Below are positions 8,581-17,402 of a stretch of 64,000 nucleotides of DNA, in pieces. Made by a program: the position numbers and the translations under genes. Origin of the DNA: PHBD01 sp964578535 (lineage in GTDB: Bacteria; Desulfobacterota; Syntrophia; Syntrophales; PHBD01). The notes under the pieces were generated by a model that was not told the DNA's origin, searched no databases, and saw only the letters and a program-made list of their open reading frames with translations. The first letter of the stretch is position 1. Each line of letters starts with the position of its first letter. The stretch is taken from positions 1-64,000 of the forward strand of contig CAZODI010000003.1 in NCBI GenBank assembly GCA_964578535.1, written 5' to 3'.

Positions 8581-8942
8581 GGGAATCCTCCGAGCATGCC
8601 GGTCCGGAATGCTCCACCGGTCCGGAATTTGGAACTATCGGTCAAAATGTCCAATATGTCAAGAAGTTTAGCCCGCCAAGACTCCATCTCTCCCCCTCCC
8701 GCCTGGAATAGCGATGCTTTCGGCCTGCCAATCACGGGAGCAAGATTCTTCATCTCCGGCGTTCTGATGCCGGTGCCGCTTTTGTTCGGATCGATCCTGT
8801 CAGACAATACCGGGGATGAAACGGATCAGAAAGATCGTATGTGTCAGTATTTATGATTATTCGTAATATTATGTATGTTTATGTCTTGATTCAATCCCCC
8901 ATATCCGTTATGAATACCGCTCCGTCCGGAGGATGTCCGTCC
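8581..8942. other. 362-base divergent intergenic region with an AT-rich core
   Basis: It separates the dehydrogenase (-) from the regulator/tup genes (+) and must hold both promoters. Around 8840-8895 the sequence turns abruptly AT-rich, with repeated TATG/CATA steps and a TAATATTA palindrome. This is a plausible operator for the downstream helix-turn-helix regulator. A 12-base direct repeat lies at 8599-8628 next to the dehydrogenase start. No gene is seen; a reading frame running in from 8841 lacks a ribosome site. Confidence 0.5.
8599..8628. repeat. two direct copies of a 12-base motif
   Basis: CCGGTCCGGAAT occurs at 8599-8610 and again at 8617-8628, a period of 18 bases; each copy contains the palindrome TCCGGA. 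It lies just upstream of the minus-strand dehydrogenase start. It may be a protein-binding site or a chance local duplication. Confidence 0.4.
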
Positions 8943-9875
8943 ATGCCAAATGAATTCATGAACACGAAGGAAGTCGCCGGGTACCTGGATATCCATGAAA
9001 AGCAGGTCTACGCCCTCATCAAGGCGCGACGGATCCCGGCGACCCGCGTGACGGGCAAATGGCTGTTCCCCAAGGCACTGATCGACGAGTGGATCCGGAC
9101 TCAGGCTGCTGAAGCACTCCAGGAGGCCCGCCGGAAAAGCACCCGGATCGAAGGAGCTCTTCTCGCGGCGGGCAGCAACGATCCCGTTCTCGACATGCTT
9201 CTGGCAAGCCTGAAGGCCGCAAATCCCGATTTTTATATATTCACAGCCAGCACCGGGAGTGCCGATGGCCTGACAGCCCTCGGAAAAGGCTACACCGACA
9301 TAGCCTGGACGCATCTCGTCGATCCGGAAAGCGGAGATTACAACACCCCTTCCACCGTTGCCCATTACCTTCCGGGAAGAGGTTTTGTGGTTGTCCATCT
9401 CTTCAACCGGGAGATCGGCCTGGTGGCGGCAAAAGGAAATCCTCTCGGGATCGTTGGTTTCGGGGATCTTGTCAGAATCCGTGCGCGGATCGTGAATCGC
9501 CAGCCGGGTGCGGGAACAAGAATCCTTCTGGACCATTATCTGCGAAAGGCCGGGGCATCGCCGGATTCTCTGCCCGGTTACGACCGGGAGGTTTTTACCC
9601 ACATGGACGTGGGCCTCACGGTTCTTGCCGGCGATGCGGATGCGGGAATCGCCTCCGCCGCCGTATCGCGTCTCCTGGGACTGGAAATGATTCCACTGGC
9701 CACGGAGAGTTTCGACATGGTTCTCCGCCGGGACACCTTCTTCAACAAGGGCATTCAAGCCTTCCTCGAAGCCCTGCAGAGTCCGTCCTTCCAGAAGAGC
9801 GTAGAAAGACTGGGGGGGTACGATTTCCAGCGTGCAGGCCGGGTTCTGCACACCATTGATCCGGAAAGGAGCTGA
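8943..9875 (+). CDS. helix-turn-helix regulator with PBP-like ligand-binding domain, tungstate/molybdate-type
   Basis: A 310-residue one-component regulator. Residues 1-55 form an excisionase/MerR-like DNA-binding domain (MNTKEVAGYLDIHEKQVYAL ... GKWLFPKALIDEWI). The rest is a PBP-superfamily ligand domain of the COG1910 kind (LLAAGSNDPVLDMLL, GRGFVVVHLFNRE, RQPGAGTRILLDHYL). The start at 8943 was chosen because GGAGGA (8928-8933) lies 9 bases upstream. It is followed after 3 bases by two TupA-type binding proteins and TupB/TupC, so it probably senses tungstate or a related oxyanion and controls that transporter. The ligand is inferred from context. Confidence 0.85.
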   Translation: MPNEFMNTKEVAGYLDIHEKQVYALIKARRIPATRVTGKWLFPKALIDEWIRTQAAEALQEARRKSTRIEGALLAAGSNDPVLDMLLASLKAANPDFYIFTASTGSADGLTALGKGYTDIAWTHLVDPESGDYNTPSTVAHYLPGRGFVVVHLFNREIGLVAAKGNPLGIVGFGDLVRIRARIVNRQPGAGTRILLDHYLRKAGASPDSLPGYDREVFTHMDVGLTVLAGDADAGIASAAVSRLLGLEMIPLATESFDMVLRRDTFFNKGIQAFLEALQSPSFQKSVERLGGYDFQRAGRVLHTIDPERS

Positions 9876-9878
9876 ATC

Positions 9879-10721
9879 ATGAAAAAGGCCGTTTTCCCGT
9901 TCATCCTCTTCATTGTATTTCTCATCAGTGGACCGTGCCTGGCCGGGGAGGGCTTCCTTCTCCTGTCCAGCACGATCGGTCCCATCGACTCCGGGATCGT
10001 CTCCCTCCTGGAAGACCGTTTCGAACAGGATACGGGCATCCGGGTCCGCCATGTGGGAGCCGGAACCGGTGCCGCCCTGAACATTGCGAAGAAAGGCAAT
10101 GTGGACCTCGTCATGGTCCATGCCAAATCCCTCGAGGAAAAATTCATCAAGGAGGGCTACGGCACAAAACGGATCCCATTCATGTACAACGACTTCGTCA
10201 TCGTCGGGCCGGCTGCGGATCCGGCGAAGGTCAAGGGGATGAAAACCGCCGCGGAGGCCCTGAAGGCGATCTCCACCAAGGGGGCACTCTTCGTCAGCCG
10301 GGGCGACAAGTCCGGGACCCACGTGGCGGAAATGGAGCTCTGGGGGAAGGCGGGAATCAAGCCGGCCGGCGCCTGGTATAAAATCTATGAGAAGGGCGCC
10401 GAGGGGAATGTTCCCACCCTTCGCTACACGGACCAGCAGAAGGGGTACACGGTCATTGACCGGGCAACCTACCTGGGCCTGAAAAAAGACATCAAGCTGG
10501 TCGTCCTGGTGGAAGGCGACGAGGCCATGCTGAACTTCATCTCCCTGATTCCGGTCAATCCGCAGAAGTTCCCGCAGGTCAACGCCAAGGACGCGGCGAC
10601 GTTCATCTCCTGGCTGACCTCGCCGCAGAAAGGCCAGCTCATCGTGCGGGACTTCGGCAGGGACAAGTTCGGCAGCCCTTTGTTCTTCCCCAACTCCGAT
10701 GAATGGAACCGGAAGAAGTGA
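9879..10721 (+). CDS. TupA-type oxyanion-binding periplasmic protein, paralog 1
   Basis: A 280-residue exported protein with a signal peptide (FILFIVFLISGPCLAGEG). It is clearly related to the next gene along its length, sharing the MYNDFVIVGPAADPA block, SRGDKSGTHVAEMELW, GYTVIDRATYL, FISLIPVNP and DKFGSPLFFP. The ligand loop differs: SSTIGPIDSGI here against TTTSTQDSGLL in its neighbour, where TupA proteins bind the anion. It may therefore bind a different oxyanion, or the same one with other affinity. It starts 3 bases after the regulator stop and is in the same operon. Tungstate-family membership is firm; its ligand is not. Confidence 0.85.
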   Translation: MKKAVFPFILFIVFLISGPCLAGEGFLLLSSTIGPIDSGIVSLLEDRFEQDTGIRVRHVGAGTGAALNIAKKGNVDLVMVHAKSLEEKFIKEGYGTKRIPFMYNDFVIVGPAADPAKVKGMKTAAEALKAISTKGALFVSRGDKSGTHVAEMELWGKAGIKPAGAWYKIYEKGAEGNVPTLRYTDQQKGYTVIDRATYLGLKKDIKLVVLVEGDEAMLNFISLIPVNPQKFPQVNAKDAATFISWLTSPQKGQLIVRDFGRDKFGSPLFFPNSDEWNRKK

Positions 10722-10747
10722 TCATAAAACCCAAGGAGGTTAAAGCA

Positions 10748-11620
10748 ATGATGAGACGATCGTACCTGCGGATGGTCTTGCTGGCTGTTGTCCTTGCGCT
10801 GGTCCTGGCTGCCGGAATGGCGGACAGCTCCTTCGCGGCAGCGGCCAAGCAGAAAAACGTGATCCTGGCAACGACGACGAGCACCCAGGACTCGGGCCTG
10901 CTGGACGTCCTGATCCCCATCTTCGAGAAGCAGACAGGATACTTCGTGAAGACCATCGCGGTGGGCTCCGGCCAGGCCATGGCCATGGGGGCGAAGGGCG
11001 AGGCGGACGTGCTCCTGGTCCACTCCCCCGCGGCGGAGAAGGCCTTCATGGCCCAGGGGAACGGCACCGCCCGGACCCTGGTCATGCACAACGACTTCAT
11101 CATCGTCGGTCCCCCGGCCGATCCGGCAACGATCAAAATGACCAAGGGAGCGACGGCCGCTTTCAAGAAAATCGCCCTTTCGAAAGCGCTTTTCATGTCC
11201 CGAGGCGACAACTCGGGAACGCATGCGAAGGAAAAGGCCATCTGGAAAGCCGCGGGTGTCGCTTATGAGAAGGAGAAATGGTACCAGCAGACGGGCCTCG
11301 GCATGGGCCAGACCCTGAACGTTGCGGCGGAGAAAAAGGCCTATACCCTGGCGGACCGTGGAACCTACCTGGCCCTGAAGAAGAACCTGGGACTGGACAT
11401 CCTGAACCAGGGAGACGCCATTCTCCTGAATATCTACTCCGTGATCCCCGTCAACCCGGCCAAGTTCAAGAAAATCAATACAGAGGGCGGCAAGGCCTTT
11501 GCCGACTTCATGGTGGCCCCGGCGACCCAGAAGATCATCGGAACGTTCGGTGTGGATAAATTCGGATCGCCCCTGTTCTTCCCGGATGCCGGCAAGAAAG
11601 AGGAAGCCCTGGGTAAGTAG
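10748..11620 (+). CDS. tupA: tungstate ABC transporter substrate-binding protein TupA
   Basis: A 290-residue periplasmic binding protein with signal peptide (VLLAVVLALVLAAGMADSSFA). It has the TupA ligand motif TTTSTQDSGLLDVL and the VGSGQAMAMG block, which set it apart from ModA. TupA binds tungstate with very high affinity and delivers it to TupB/TupC for tungsten enzymes such as aldehyde:ferredoxin oxidoreductases and some formate dehydrogenases. The start at 10748 has AAGGAGG (10733-10739) 8 bases upstream; an earlier in-frame ATG at 10703 lies inside the preceding gene and lacks such a site. It is paired in tandem with a diverged paralog. Confidence 0.92.
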   Translation: MMRRSYLRMVLLAVVLALVLAAGMADSSFAAAAKQKNVILATTTSTQDSGLLDVLIPIFEKQTGYFVKTIAVGSGQAMAMGAKGEADVLLVHSPAAEKAFMAQGNGTARTLVMHNDFIIVGPPADPATIKMTKGATAAFKKIALSKALFMSRGDNSGTHAKEKAIWKAAGVAYEKEKWYQQTGLGMGQTLNVAAEKKAYTLADRGTYLALKKNLGLDILNQGDAILLNIYSVIPVNPAKFKKINTEGGKAFADFMVAPATQKIIGTFGVDKFGSPLFFPDAGKKEEALGK

Positions 11621-11701
11621 TTCCTTCAACTTTAACGGTCGGTCCCCCTGCCCGTTTTTTACTCCGGACAGGGCAGATGCCGGGCCGGGCCCGTCGCGGC
11701 G

Positions 11702-12460
11702 ATGTACGACGACTCGTCGCGGCGGGCCTTTCAATGTATCGCAATTCTCCGGTGGTGCACCTTGGACCTGATTCTGGAAGGCATCCGGCAGGCGTTTCTC
11801 CTCCTCTTCACCCTGGATCGGGAGGTCCTGGGGATCACCTGGCTGTCGCTCCAGGTCTCCGGGGCAGCCACGGGGATCAGCCTGATTTTCGGCATGTCCG
11901 TGGGAACCGCCGTCGCCCTGACGGAGTTTCCCGGCAAGCGCTTCGTCATCAGCCTCATCAACACAGGCATGGGGCTTCCTCCGGTCGTCGTAGGCCTGTT
12001 TGTCTCGATTTTCCTCTGGCGGAACGGCCCCTTCGGCTTCCTGGAGATCCTCTACACGCCGGCGGCCATCGTTATCGCCCAGGCGATCATCGCCACGCCC
12101 ATCGTCATGGGGATCACCCTGGCGGCCATCCAGCACCTCCCCAGGAACCTGCGCCTCCAGATCCTGGCCCTCGGGGCCACCCGCCTCCAGATGGTCTGGA
12201 TGCTCATGAAGGAAGCGAAGCTCCCCCTCCTGGCGGCGGTCATGGCGGGATTCGGCGGCGTCATCTCCGAGGTCGGGGCCTCCATCATGGTCGGCGGCAA
12301 CATCAAGGGCTACACGCGCGTCCTGACGACGGCCACGGTCATGGAGACGGGCAAGGGCAACTTCGACATCGCCATCGCCCTGGGGATCATCCTCCTGCTC
12401 CTGGCGTTCGCCATCAACTCCATCCTCACAGGCATTCAGCAGAGGCAGAGGCCGCGATGA
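11702..12460 (+). CDS. tupB: tungstate ABC transporter permease TupB
   Basis: A 252-residue inner-membrane permease of the ModB/TupB type with five or more hydrophobic segments. The EAA loop that contacts the ATPase is visible around LRLQILALGATRLQMVWMLM (residues 155-175). The gene follows tupA after about 80 bases and its stop overlaps the tupC start as ATGA. ATG 11702 gives a leader of 20 residues not typical of the family; TTG 11762 (LDLILEGIRQAF) fits better, though neither has a strong ribosome site. The spacer before it is GC-rich and repeats CGTCGCGGCG on either side of the ATG, possibly forming mRNA structure. Confidence 0.9.
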   Translation: MYDDSSRRAFQCIAILRWCTLDLILEGIRQAFLLLFTLDREVLGITWLSLQVSGAATGISLIFGMSVGTAVALTEFPGKRFVISLINTGMGLPPVVVGLFVSIFLWRNGPFGFLEILYTPAAIVIAQAIIATPIVMGITLAAIQHLPRNLRLQILALGATRLQMVWMLMKEAKLPLLAAVMAGFGGVISEVGASIMVGGNIKGYTRVLTTATVMETGKGNFDIAIALGIILLLLAFAINSILTGIQQRQRPR

Positions 12461-13551
12461 ACCCTGCCGAAGCCATTCTCGAAATCCACGACCTGGAAGT
12501 CCGGCGCGGAGGGGTCCGCGTTCTGGAGCTCACCGGCCTCGACGTCCGGAGCGGGGAGTTCCTCTCCCTCATCGGTCCCAACGGGGCCGGGAAATCGACC
12601 CTTCTTCTGTTGCTGGCCTGCCTGCTGCCCCGGCATCGGGGCACCCTCTCCTTCCGGGGGGTGCGGATCGCGGAGGGAAACGGCCTGCTGGAGTACCGGC
12701 GGCGGATCTCCATGGTATTCCAGGAGCCGCTTCTCTTCGACGGAACGGTTGAAGCCAACGTGGCAGCGGGGCTGAAACTCCGTGGAACCGACCGCGAGAT
12801 CATCCGCCGGACCGTCGCCGAATGCATGGAGCAATTCGGCATCGGGCACCTGAAGGGCCGCCATGCCCGGAAGCTCTCCGGCGGGGAGGCCCAACGGACG
12901 AGCCTGGCCCGGGCCTTTGCCATCGGGCCGGAAATCATTTTTCTCGACGAGCCCTTCTCCTCCCTCGATCCGCCCACACGGGAAGGGCTGATGGACGACC
13001 TCCAGCGGATCCTCCGGGAGACGAAAACCACCGCCGTGATGGCCACCCACGACCGGGTCGAGGCGCTGCGCCTGTCCGACCGCATTGCGGTCATGAAAGA
13101 CGGCGAGATCGCACAGATCGGCGCACCGGAAGAAATCATGAACCATCCCCGGGATGAGTTCGTCGCCTCATTTGTCGGGGTGGAGACGGTCCTGGCGGGG
13201 GAGATTGTCGGGACCGGGACCGGCACGGTCTTCGTGCAGGTTCCGGGCGGAAGAATCGAAGCGGTCGGGACCGGCCGGGCGGGGGACTCCGTCTTGTGCT
13301 GCATCCGGCCGGAACAGGTCACCCTGACGACCGATTCCTCATGCCGGGACGGGGCGAGCGCCCGGAACGTCTTTCCCGGGAAGATCGTGAAAGTCGTTTC
13401 CATGGGCCTGTTTTACAAAGTAGCCATGGACTGCGGTTTTCCCATCACGGCCTACGTGACGGCCTCCTCGGTGGAAAACCTCTCCCTCGCGGAAGGCAAT
13501 TTCGTCTGCTCCTCCTTCAAGGCCACCTCGGTCCACCTCATCCGGAAGTAG
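12457..13551 (+). CDS. tupC: tungstate ABC transporter ATP-binding protein TupC
   Basis: A 364-residue ABC ATPase that powers tungstate import. It has Walker A GPNGAGKST, the signature LSGGEAQRTSLARA, Walker B IIFLDEPFSSLD and the switch His in ATHDR. The C-terminal 120 residues form a MOP/TOBE-like domain (from about AGEIVGTGTG to the end), which in related transporters can bind oxyanion and give feedback inhibition. The start overlaps the tupB stop as ATGA. The 3' end overlaps the convergent HMG-CoA-lyase-like gene by 14 bases, so the two transcripts must run into each other. Confidence 0.92.
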   Translation: MNPAEAILEIHDLEVRRGGVRVLELTGLDVRSGEFLSLIGPNGAGKSTLLLLLACLLPRHRGTLSFRGVRIAEGNGLLEYRRRISMVFQEPLLFDGTVEANVAAGLKLRGTDREIIRRTVAECMEQFGIGHLKGRHARKLSGGEAQRTSLARAFAIGPEIIFLDEPFSSLDPPTREGLMDDLQRILRETKTTAVMATHDRVEALRLSDRIAVMKDGEIAQIGAPEEIMNHPRDEFVASFVGVETVLAGEIVGTGTGTVFVQVPGGRIEAVGTGRAGDSVLCCIRPEQVTLTTDSSCRDGASARNVFPGKIVKVVSMGLFYKVAMDCGFPITAYVTASSVENLSLAEGNFVCSSFKATSVHLIRK

Positions 13552-14734
13552 GCGGGACCATCCACGCCCCGGGTCCCCACTTCTCCGGCAGAACCGCCTT
13601 CTGCGGCCACTCCGCCGGCACAAGACATCCCGGTTCCTCCCCTTCCCTTTCGATCAGCTTCTTGAGGCCGGGACGGCGGAACTGGGGGTTCCCGCCCTTC
13701 TCCGTCCGGCCGTTGCAGATCGCCTCGGAGCGGAGCCGCCGGCCGACAGTCTTCTCCATCCTGCTGCCAAGCCATAGAATGCGGTCCACGTCGTAGCCGT
13801 GCTCGATCCCCAGTTCGTCGATCTGAACGAGGAGGTCCTCCAGGGTCACGAGGCCCACGTAGCGGTGATCCTTGTAATAGTATTCCCCGGTTCCCCGGAC
13901 GGGGCAGTCGTCGAGGAAATTGGCCGGCTGCCCGCCCAGGCCGCCCAGTGTGCCCTCAAACCGCGCGATGCCGGCATGGAGGGCCGCCAGGATCGAGGAG
14001 GAGGCAACCCGCTTCGTCTCGTGGAGATGGCAGAGGTGGGCCTCCGGGTCGGGCATGGCGTCCATGACCATGGAGAAGTACCGGTAGACTTCCGCCGCCG
14101 ATGCCGAGCCGTCGTGGTCCGCGTGCTCGATGTCGTTGGCCCCGATGGCGAACCAGCGTTTTGTGAACTCCACGGCGTCCTCCAGCTTCGTGGCGCCGCT
14201 GATGGGGCTGCCCCAGATGGTGCTCACGACGCCGCACATCCGGATGCCCGCGTCGCGGCATTTCCGGATGCAGCGTTCCGCCTCCCGCCAATACTGGGAC
14301 AGGGTCGTTCCGGAGTTGGCGAAGTGGTGCTCCGGGTCCGTGGAGACCATCATCAGGACCCGGTCGGGGCCGATGCCACGCTTCTTCAGCTCGATGGCGC
14401 GGTCCACCGCGTTCTCGCGAATCGTCACGGCGCTGAAGACCAGCTGGTCATAGTCGATCCCCTGCCGGGCGCAGCGTTTTTTGAACCGGTCGCTCCGGAA
14501 ATGGGCGAGGACCTCCTCGGCGTCCCGGAACTGGGGAATCGCCGCCGGATTGCCCAGGTTGGTCACTTCCAGCTCCCGGCAGCCCGCCATGATGCTCTCC
14601 TCCCCGTAAAAGATCTTGGCGGCCGTGGAGAGGAACTTCTCCTCGTGCTGGAACCCGTCCCGGATCGTGATGTCCCCGATCATCACCTTCCGGGGCATCC
14701 GGGGGAAGATCTTCCAGTAGTCGTATTCAGTCAT
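13538..14734 (-). CDS. HMG-CoA-lyase-like (pyruvate carboxyltransferase superfamily) enzyme
   Basis: A 398-residue TIM-barrel enzyme of the HMGL-like family. It has the start-of-barrel IRDGFQHEE with the Arg-Asp pair, and the metal-binding His-x-His in CHLHET. In place of the signature GLGGCPYA of true HMG-CoA lyases it has GLGGQPAN, so the catalytic cysteine is missing. It is also longer than HMG-CoA lyase, with a Lys/Pro-rich C-terminal extension. A GGGAGGAAATG-type ribosome site precedes ATG 14734. It lies downstream of a carboxyltransferase and a MaoC hydratase and may act in the same acyl-CoA route, but the reaction (aldol cleavage or condensation) is unknown. Confidence 0.75.
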   Translation of the reverse strand: MTEYDYWKIFPRMPRKVMIGDITIRDGFQHEEKFLSTAAKIFYGEESIMAGCRELEVTNLGNPAAIPQFRDAEEVLAHFRSDRFKKRCARQGIDYDQLVFSAVTIRENAVDRAIELKKRGIGPDRVLMMVSTDPEHHFANSGTTLSQYWREAERCIRKCRDAGIRMCGVVSTIWGSPISGATKLEDAVEFTKRWFAIGANDIEHADHDGSASAAEVYRYFSMVMDAMPDPEAHLCHLHETKRVASSSILAALHAGIARFEGTLGGLGGQPANFLDDCPVRGTGEYYYKDHRYVGLVTLEDLLVQIDELGIEHGYDVDRILWLGSRMEKTVGRRLRSEAICNGRTEKGGNPQFRRPGLKKLIEREGEEPGCLVPAEWPQKAVLPEKWGPGAWMVPPTSG

Positions 14735-15054
14735 GAGTCATTTCCTCCCTGTAACCGTGAAAAACGAAGAGGCTTGAATCCGTCCCGGATTGCGCCCGGG
14801 ATGCCTATCCCCGATATCCGCGGGGGCGCGGCCGGGGGTTTCCAGAGGAGCAATTCAGACTTTTTTTCCATTCTTCCAGCCTTCCTGACCGTCGACGAGA
14901 GATCGCGGAAAAAAAGTCCGCGGCGGCGGAAGCCCCCGTGACAGCCCCCGCGCCCCGGTCGAACGGACATTAGCCGGGCGCGGCCTCTCAATGCATCGCA
15001 ACGGCGAAGGACGCAGCGCAACAAAGCATCCGGGCTTTTCCCGAGGTTGTCTCC
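14735..15054. other. 320-base intergenic region
   Basis: It lies between the carboxyltransferase stop and the HMGL-like start, both on the minus strand. Apart from a ribosome site just before 14734 and a small CGGG..CCCG hairpin near 15030, nothing convincing was seen. Reading frames across it are Arg-rich, typical of chance frames in GC-rich DNA. Confidence 0.4.
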
Positions 15055-16698
15055 TCAGAATTTAAAGTTGCCGAAATTGGATTCCTTAATCGGCTGAAGC
15101 AGCGACACTTCGAAGCCCAACGCCAGGGCGTCCCGGCACTGCCCGAGGGGCAGCGTCCCGTCGTTGAAGAGGCGCGATTCCATATAGAACGGGTGCGCCT
15201 CCCGGTTGTACTTGTCGATCATCATCTGCCGGAACCTCGCCGCCGCCGCCTCATCCATCTCCTCGCCCCGCTTCTTCCGGTTGACCCGCTCCAGGCTCGT
15301 CAGGATGAAGCCCGCCGTGTCCCCAGACATGACCGAGGTCCTCGCCCGCATCGTGGCGAAGATGAAGAGCGGGTCGAAGGTGCGCCCGGACATGCCGAAG
15401 TTCGCAGCCCCGTGGTCCGGCCCGATGATCCACTGGATCCGCGGCACCTCCGCGCAGGCGCAGGCCCGGACCATCCCGGATCCGTACTTCCCGATGCCGG
15501 CGTACTCCTCCGCGGTGCCCACCATGTAACCGGGGGAGTTCTGGATGTAGAGGAGGGGGATCTTCATGGTGCAGCAGCGGATGACCCACTCGATGGCCTT
15601 GCGGGCGGAGTCCACGAAGATGACGCCGTTGTTGTTGCTGGCGATGACGCCCACGGGAATCCCCTTGAGGAAGATCTTGCCGCAGACGATGTTGTCGCCG
15701 CGCCCGATGTTGTACGGGCGCTTGTATTCGCTGAAGTAACTGTCGTCGGCGATGGCGGCGATGACCTCCCGGGCGTTGATCCCCTTGGAGGTCTCCTTCG
15801 GCAGGACCCGGTAGAGATGATCCGGCGGGACCTTCGGGTCGGCAGGCTTGCGCCGGTCGGCGTACAGGGTCTGCTTCGGATCGAAGGCCAGGAGCTCCCG
15901 GAGCTTCTCGATGCCCTCGTCCTGGGACTTCACGAAGTGGTCCGCCCCGCCGGAGATATGGGTGTGGACACGGGCTCCTCCCAGGTCCTCCATGGAGACG
16001 GTCTCGCCGATGGCCGACTTCACCATGGGGGGACCGCCGAGGAAGGAGTAGGACATGCCGTCGATCATGATGGATTCGCAGGCCAGGTAGACGATGTAGG
16101 CCCCGCCGGCGGTGTTCCCGCCGGTGCTCAGGGTGTACTGCTTCAGGCCCTTCGCCGACATGCGGCACATGTTGTAGAAGAAGTGGCCGAACTGGTTCCG
16201 GCCGGGGAAGATCCGGTCCTGCAGGGGGAGGTAGGCCCCGGCGGAGTCGGCAATGTAGACGAAGTTGAGCCCGCAGCGCTCGGCGATCTCCTGGGCACGG
16301 AGGTGCTTCTTGCAGCTGATGGGATAGTAGGCCCCGGCGGTCACCCGGCTGTCGTTGGCCAGGATCATGACCCAGTTGCCGTGGATCTTGCCGATCCCCG
16401 TCACCAGGCCTGCGGACGGGACGTCCTCGACGCCCTCGTAGCCGATCCCGAATCCGGCACCCCGGGAGAGCTCGAAGAACTCCGTCCCCGGATCGATCAA
16501 CTGCCGGATCAACTGGCGGGGCGGTTTCTTCCCCTGCTTAGCGAGTCGCTGGTTCTGGGCGTCGCCGCCGGGGTTGTATGCCTTCTCCCACAAAGCATGA
16601 ATCCGCTTCTCTTCCTCCAGCCAGTGCAGCCGGTTCTCCTCGTGCTCCATCTCCTTCTTCTGCGCCCGGGACAGCCTCTTCTCCGGTTGGTCGGCCAT
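15055..16698 (-). CDS. acyl-CoA carboxylase carboxyltransferase subunit (MCC-beta/GcdA-like)
   Basis: A 547-residue biotin-dependent carboxyltransferase with two crotonase-fold halves. The N-half has ADSAGAYLPLQ and the acyl-CoA oxyanion GGNTAGGAYIVYLAC; the C-half has IFLKGIPVGVIASNNNGV and PLLYIQNSPGYMVGT. The pattern is closest to methylcrotonyl-/geranyl-CoA carboxylase beta subunits, though anaerobes also use such subunits in glutaconyl-CoA decarboxylases. The ATG at 16698 was preferred to the GTG at 16767 because AAAGGAG lies 7 bases upstream. No biotin carboxylase, biotin carrier or membrane decarboxylase subunit is in the window, so partners must be encoded elsewhere. Confidence 0.9.
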   Translation of the reverse strand: MADQPEKRLSRAQKKEMEHEENRLHWLEEEKRIHALWEKAYNPGGDAQNQRLAKQGKKPPRQLIRQLIDPGTEFFELSRGAGFGIGYEGVEDVPSAGLVTGIGKIHGNWVMILANDSRVTAGAYYPISCKKHLRAQEIAERCGLNFVYIADSAGAYLPLQDRIFPGRNQFGHFFYNMCRMSAKGLKQYTLSTGGNTAGGAYIVYLACESIMIDGMSYSFLGGPPMVKSAIGETVSMEDLGGARVHTHISGGADHFVKSQDEGIEKLRELLAFDPKQTLYADRRKPADPKVPPDHLYRVLPKETSKGINAREVIAAIADDSYFSEYKRPYNIGRGDNIVCGKIFLKGIPVGVIASNNNGVIFVDSARKAIEWVIRCCTMKIPLLYIQNSPGYMVGTAEEYAGIGKYGSGMVRACACAEVPRIQWIIGPDHGAANFGMSGRTFDPLFIFATMRARTSVMSGDTAGFILTSLERVNRKKRGEEMDEAAAARFRQMMIDKYNREAHPFYMESRLFNDGTLPLGQCRDALALGFEVSLLQPIKESNFGNFKF

Positions 16699-16763
16699 CG
16701 CTCCTCTCCTTTCCGTCATGGTGCGCGAATCCGCGGGCGAGTTCTCCCGCCCGCCGCCTCCGC

Positions 16764-17228
16764 TCACAGGGGTCTCTTGCCGCAGAACAGCTTCATCACG
16801 AAGGAAACCACCGTTTCCCCCCGCTGGTTCCGGATCCGGTTCTGGATGGTCAGGATGCCCTTCTCGTTCCCCTTGTGGGTGATCCCGACAACCTCCACTT
16901 CGCAGTGGATGGTATCGCCGATCCGCGTGGGCGCCGTGAACCGCACGTCTTCCATCCCGTAAAAGGCAATGAAGGATTTGGGCAGATAGCTGGAATAGGG
17001 TCCCAGCCGGAACGGAAGGGCCATGCCGATCGAAAGCGTCAGCATGCCGTGGGCGATCCGTCCCTGGAAGGGCGTCCCCGCGGCGTATTCCACGTCCGTG
17101 TGAAGGGGATGCCAGTCTCCGGTCAGTCCGGCAAAGGTCACGATGTCCGCCTCCGTGACGGTCCTGGCCGGCGATACCATCTTCTCGCCCAGGACGTAGT
17201 CATCCAGGTACTCGTATTCCTTCGGCAT
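16764..17228 (-). CDS. MaoC-like (R)-specific enoyl-CoA hydratase
   Basis: A 154-residue single hot-dog-fold protein. The hydratase-2 catalytic motif is seen as GDWHPLHTD (Asp and His, about residues 37-45), followed by FQGRIAHGML, the usual sequence after the catalytic loop. Such enzymes hydrate 2-enoyl-CoA esters to (R)-3-hydroxyacyl-CoAs. A ribosome site GCGGAGGAAG lies just before ATG 17228. It is the first gene of the carboxyltransferase cluster, with about 65 bases between them, which suggests a shared acyl-CoA pathway. The natural substrate is not evident. Confidence 0.88.
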   Translation of the reverse strand: MPKEYEYLDDYVLGEKMVSPARTVTEADIVTFAGLTGDWHPLHTDVEYAAGTPFQGRIAHGMLTLSIGMALPFRLGPYSSYLPKSFIAFYGMEDVRFTAPTRIGDTIHCEVEVVGITHKGNEKGILTIQNRIRNQRGETVVSFVMKLFCGKRPL

Positions 17229-17402
17229 GGTCTTCCTCCGCAGGATGGCTGAGCCCGCGCCCGCCCGTCCGAACGGCCTGCCCGGATCACGAGGCGCGGA
17301 AATGGGAATGGATGAACGATTGTATAATCCGCGGGCGAACGCCTGTCTGTCGGGAAACCATGACAGTCTGTGAAGGGGAAACGGGAAAAATGCGGAGGAG
17401 GA

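Noticed and set aside
10703..10747. Earlier start for the second TupA protein
   Set aside because: It overlaps the previous gene, has no ribosome site and would place 15 extra residues before the signal peptide. ATG 10748 follows AAGGAGG.
15193..16962. Long plus-strand frame opposite the carboxyltransferase and MaoC genes
   Set aside because: Both minus-strand genes have intact catalytic motifs and ribosome sites; the antisense protein has no domain and a skewed composition.
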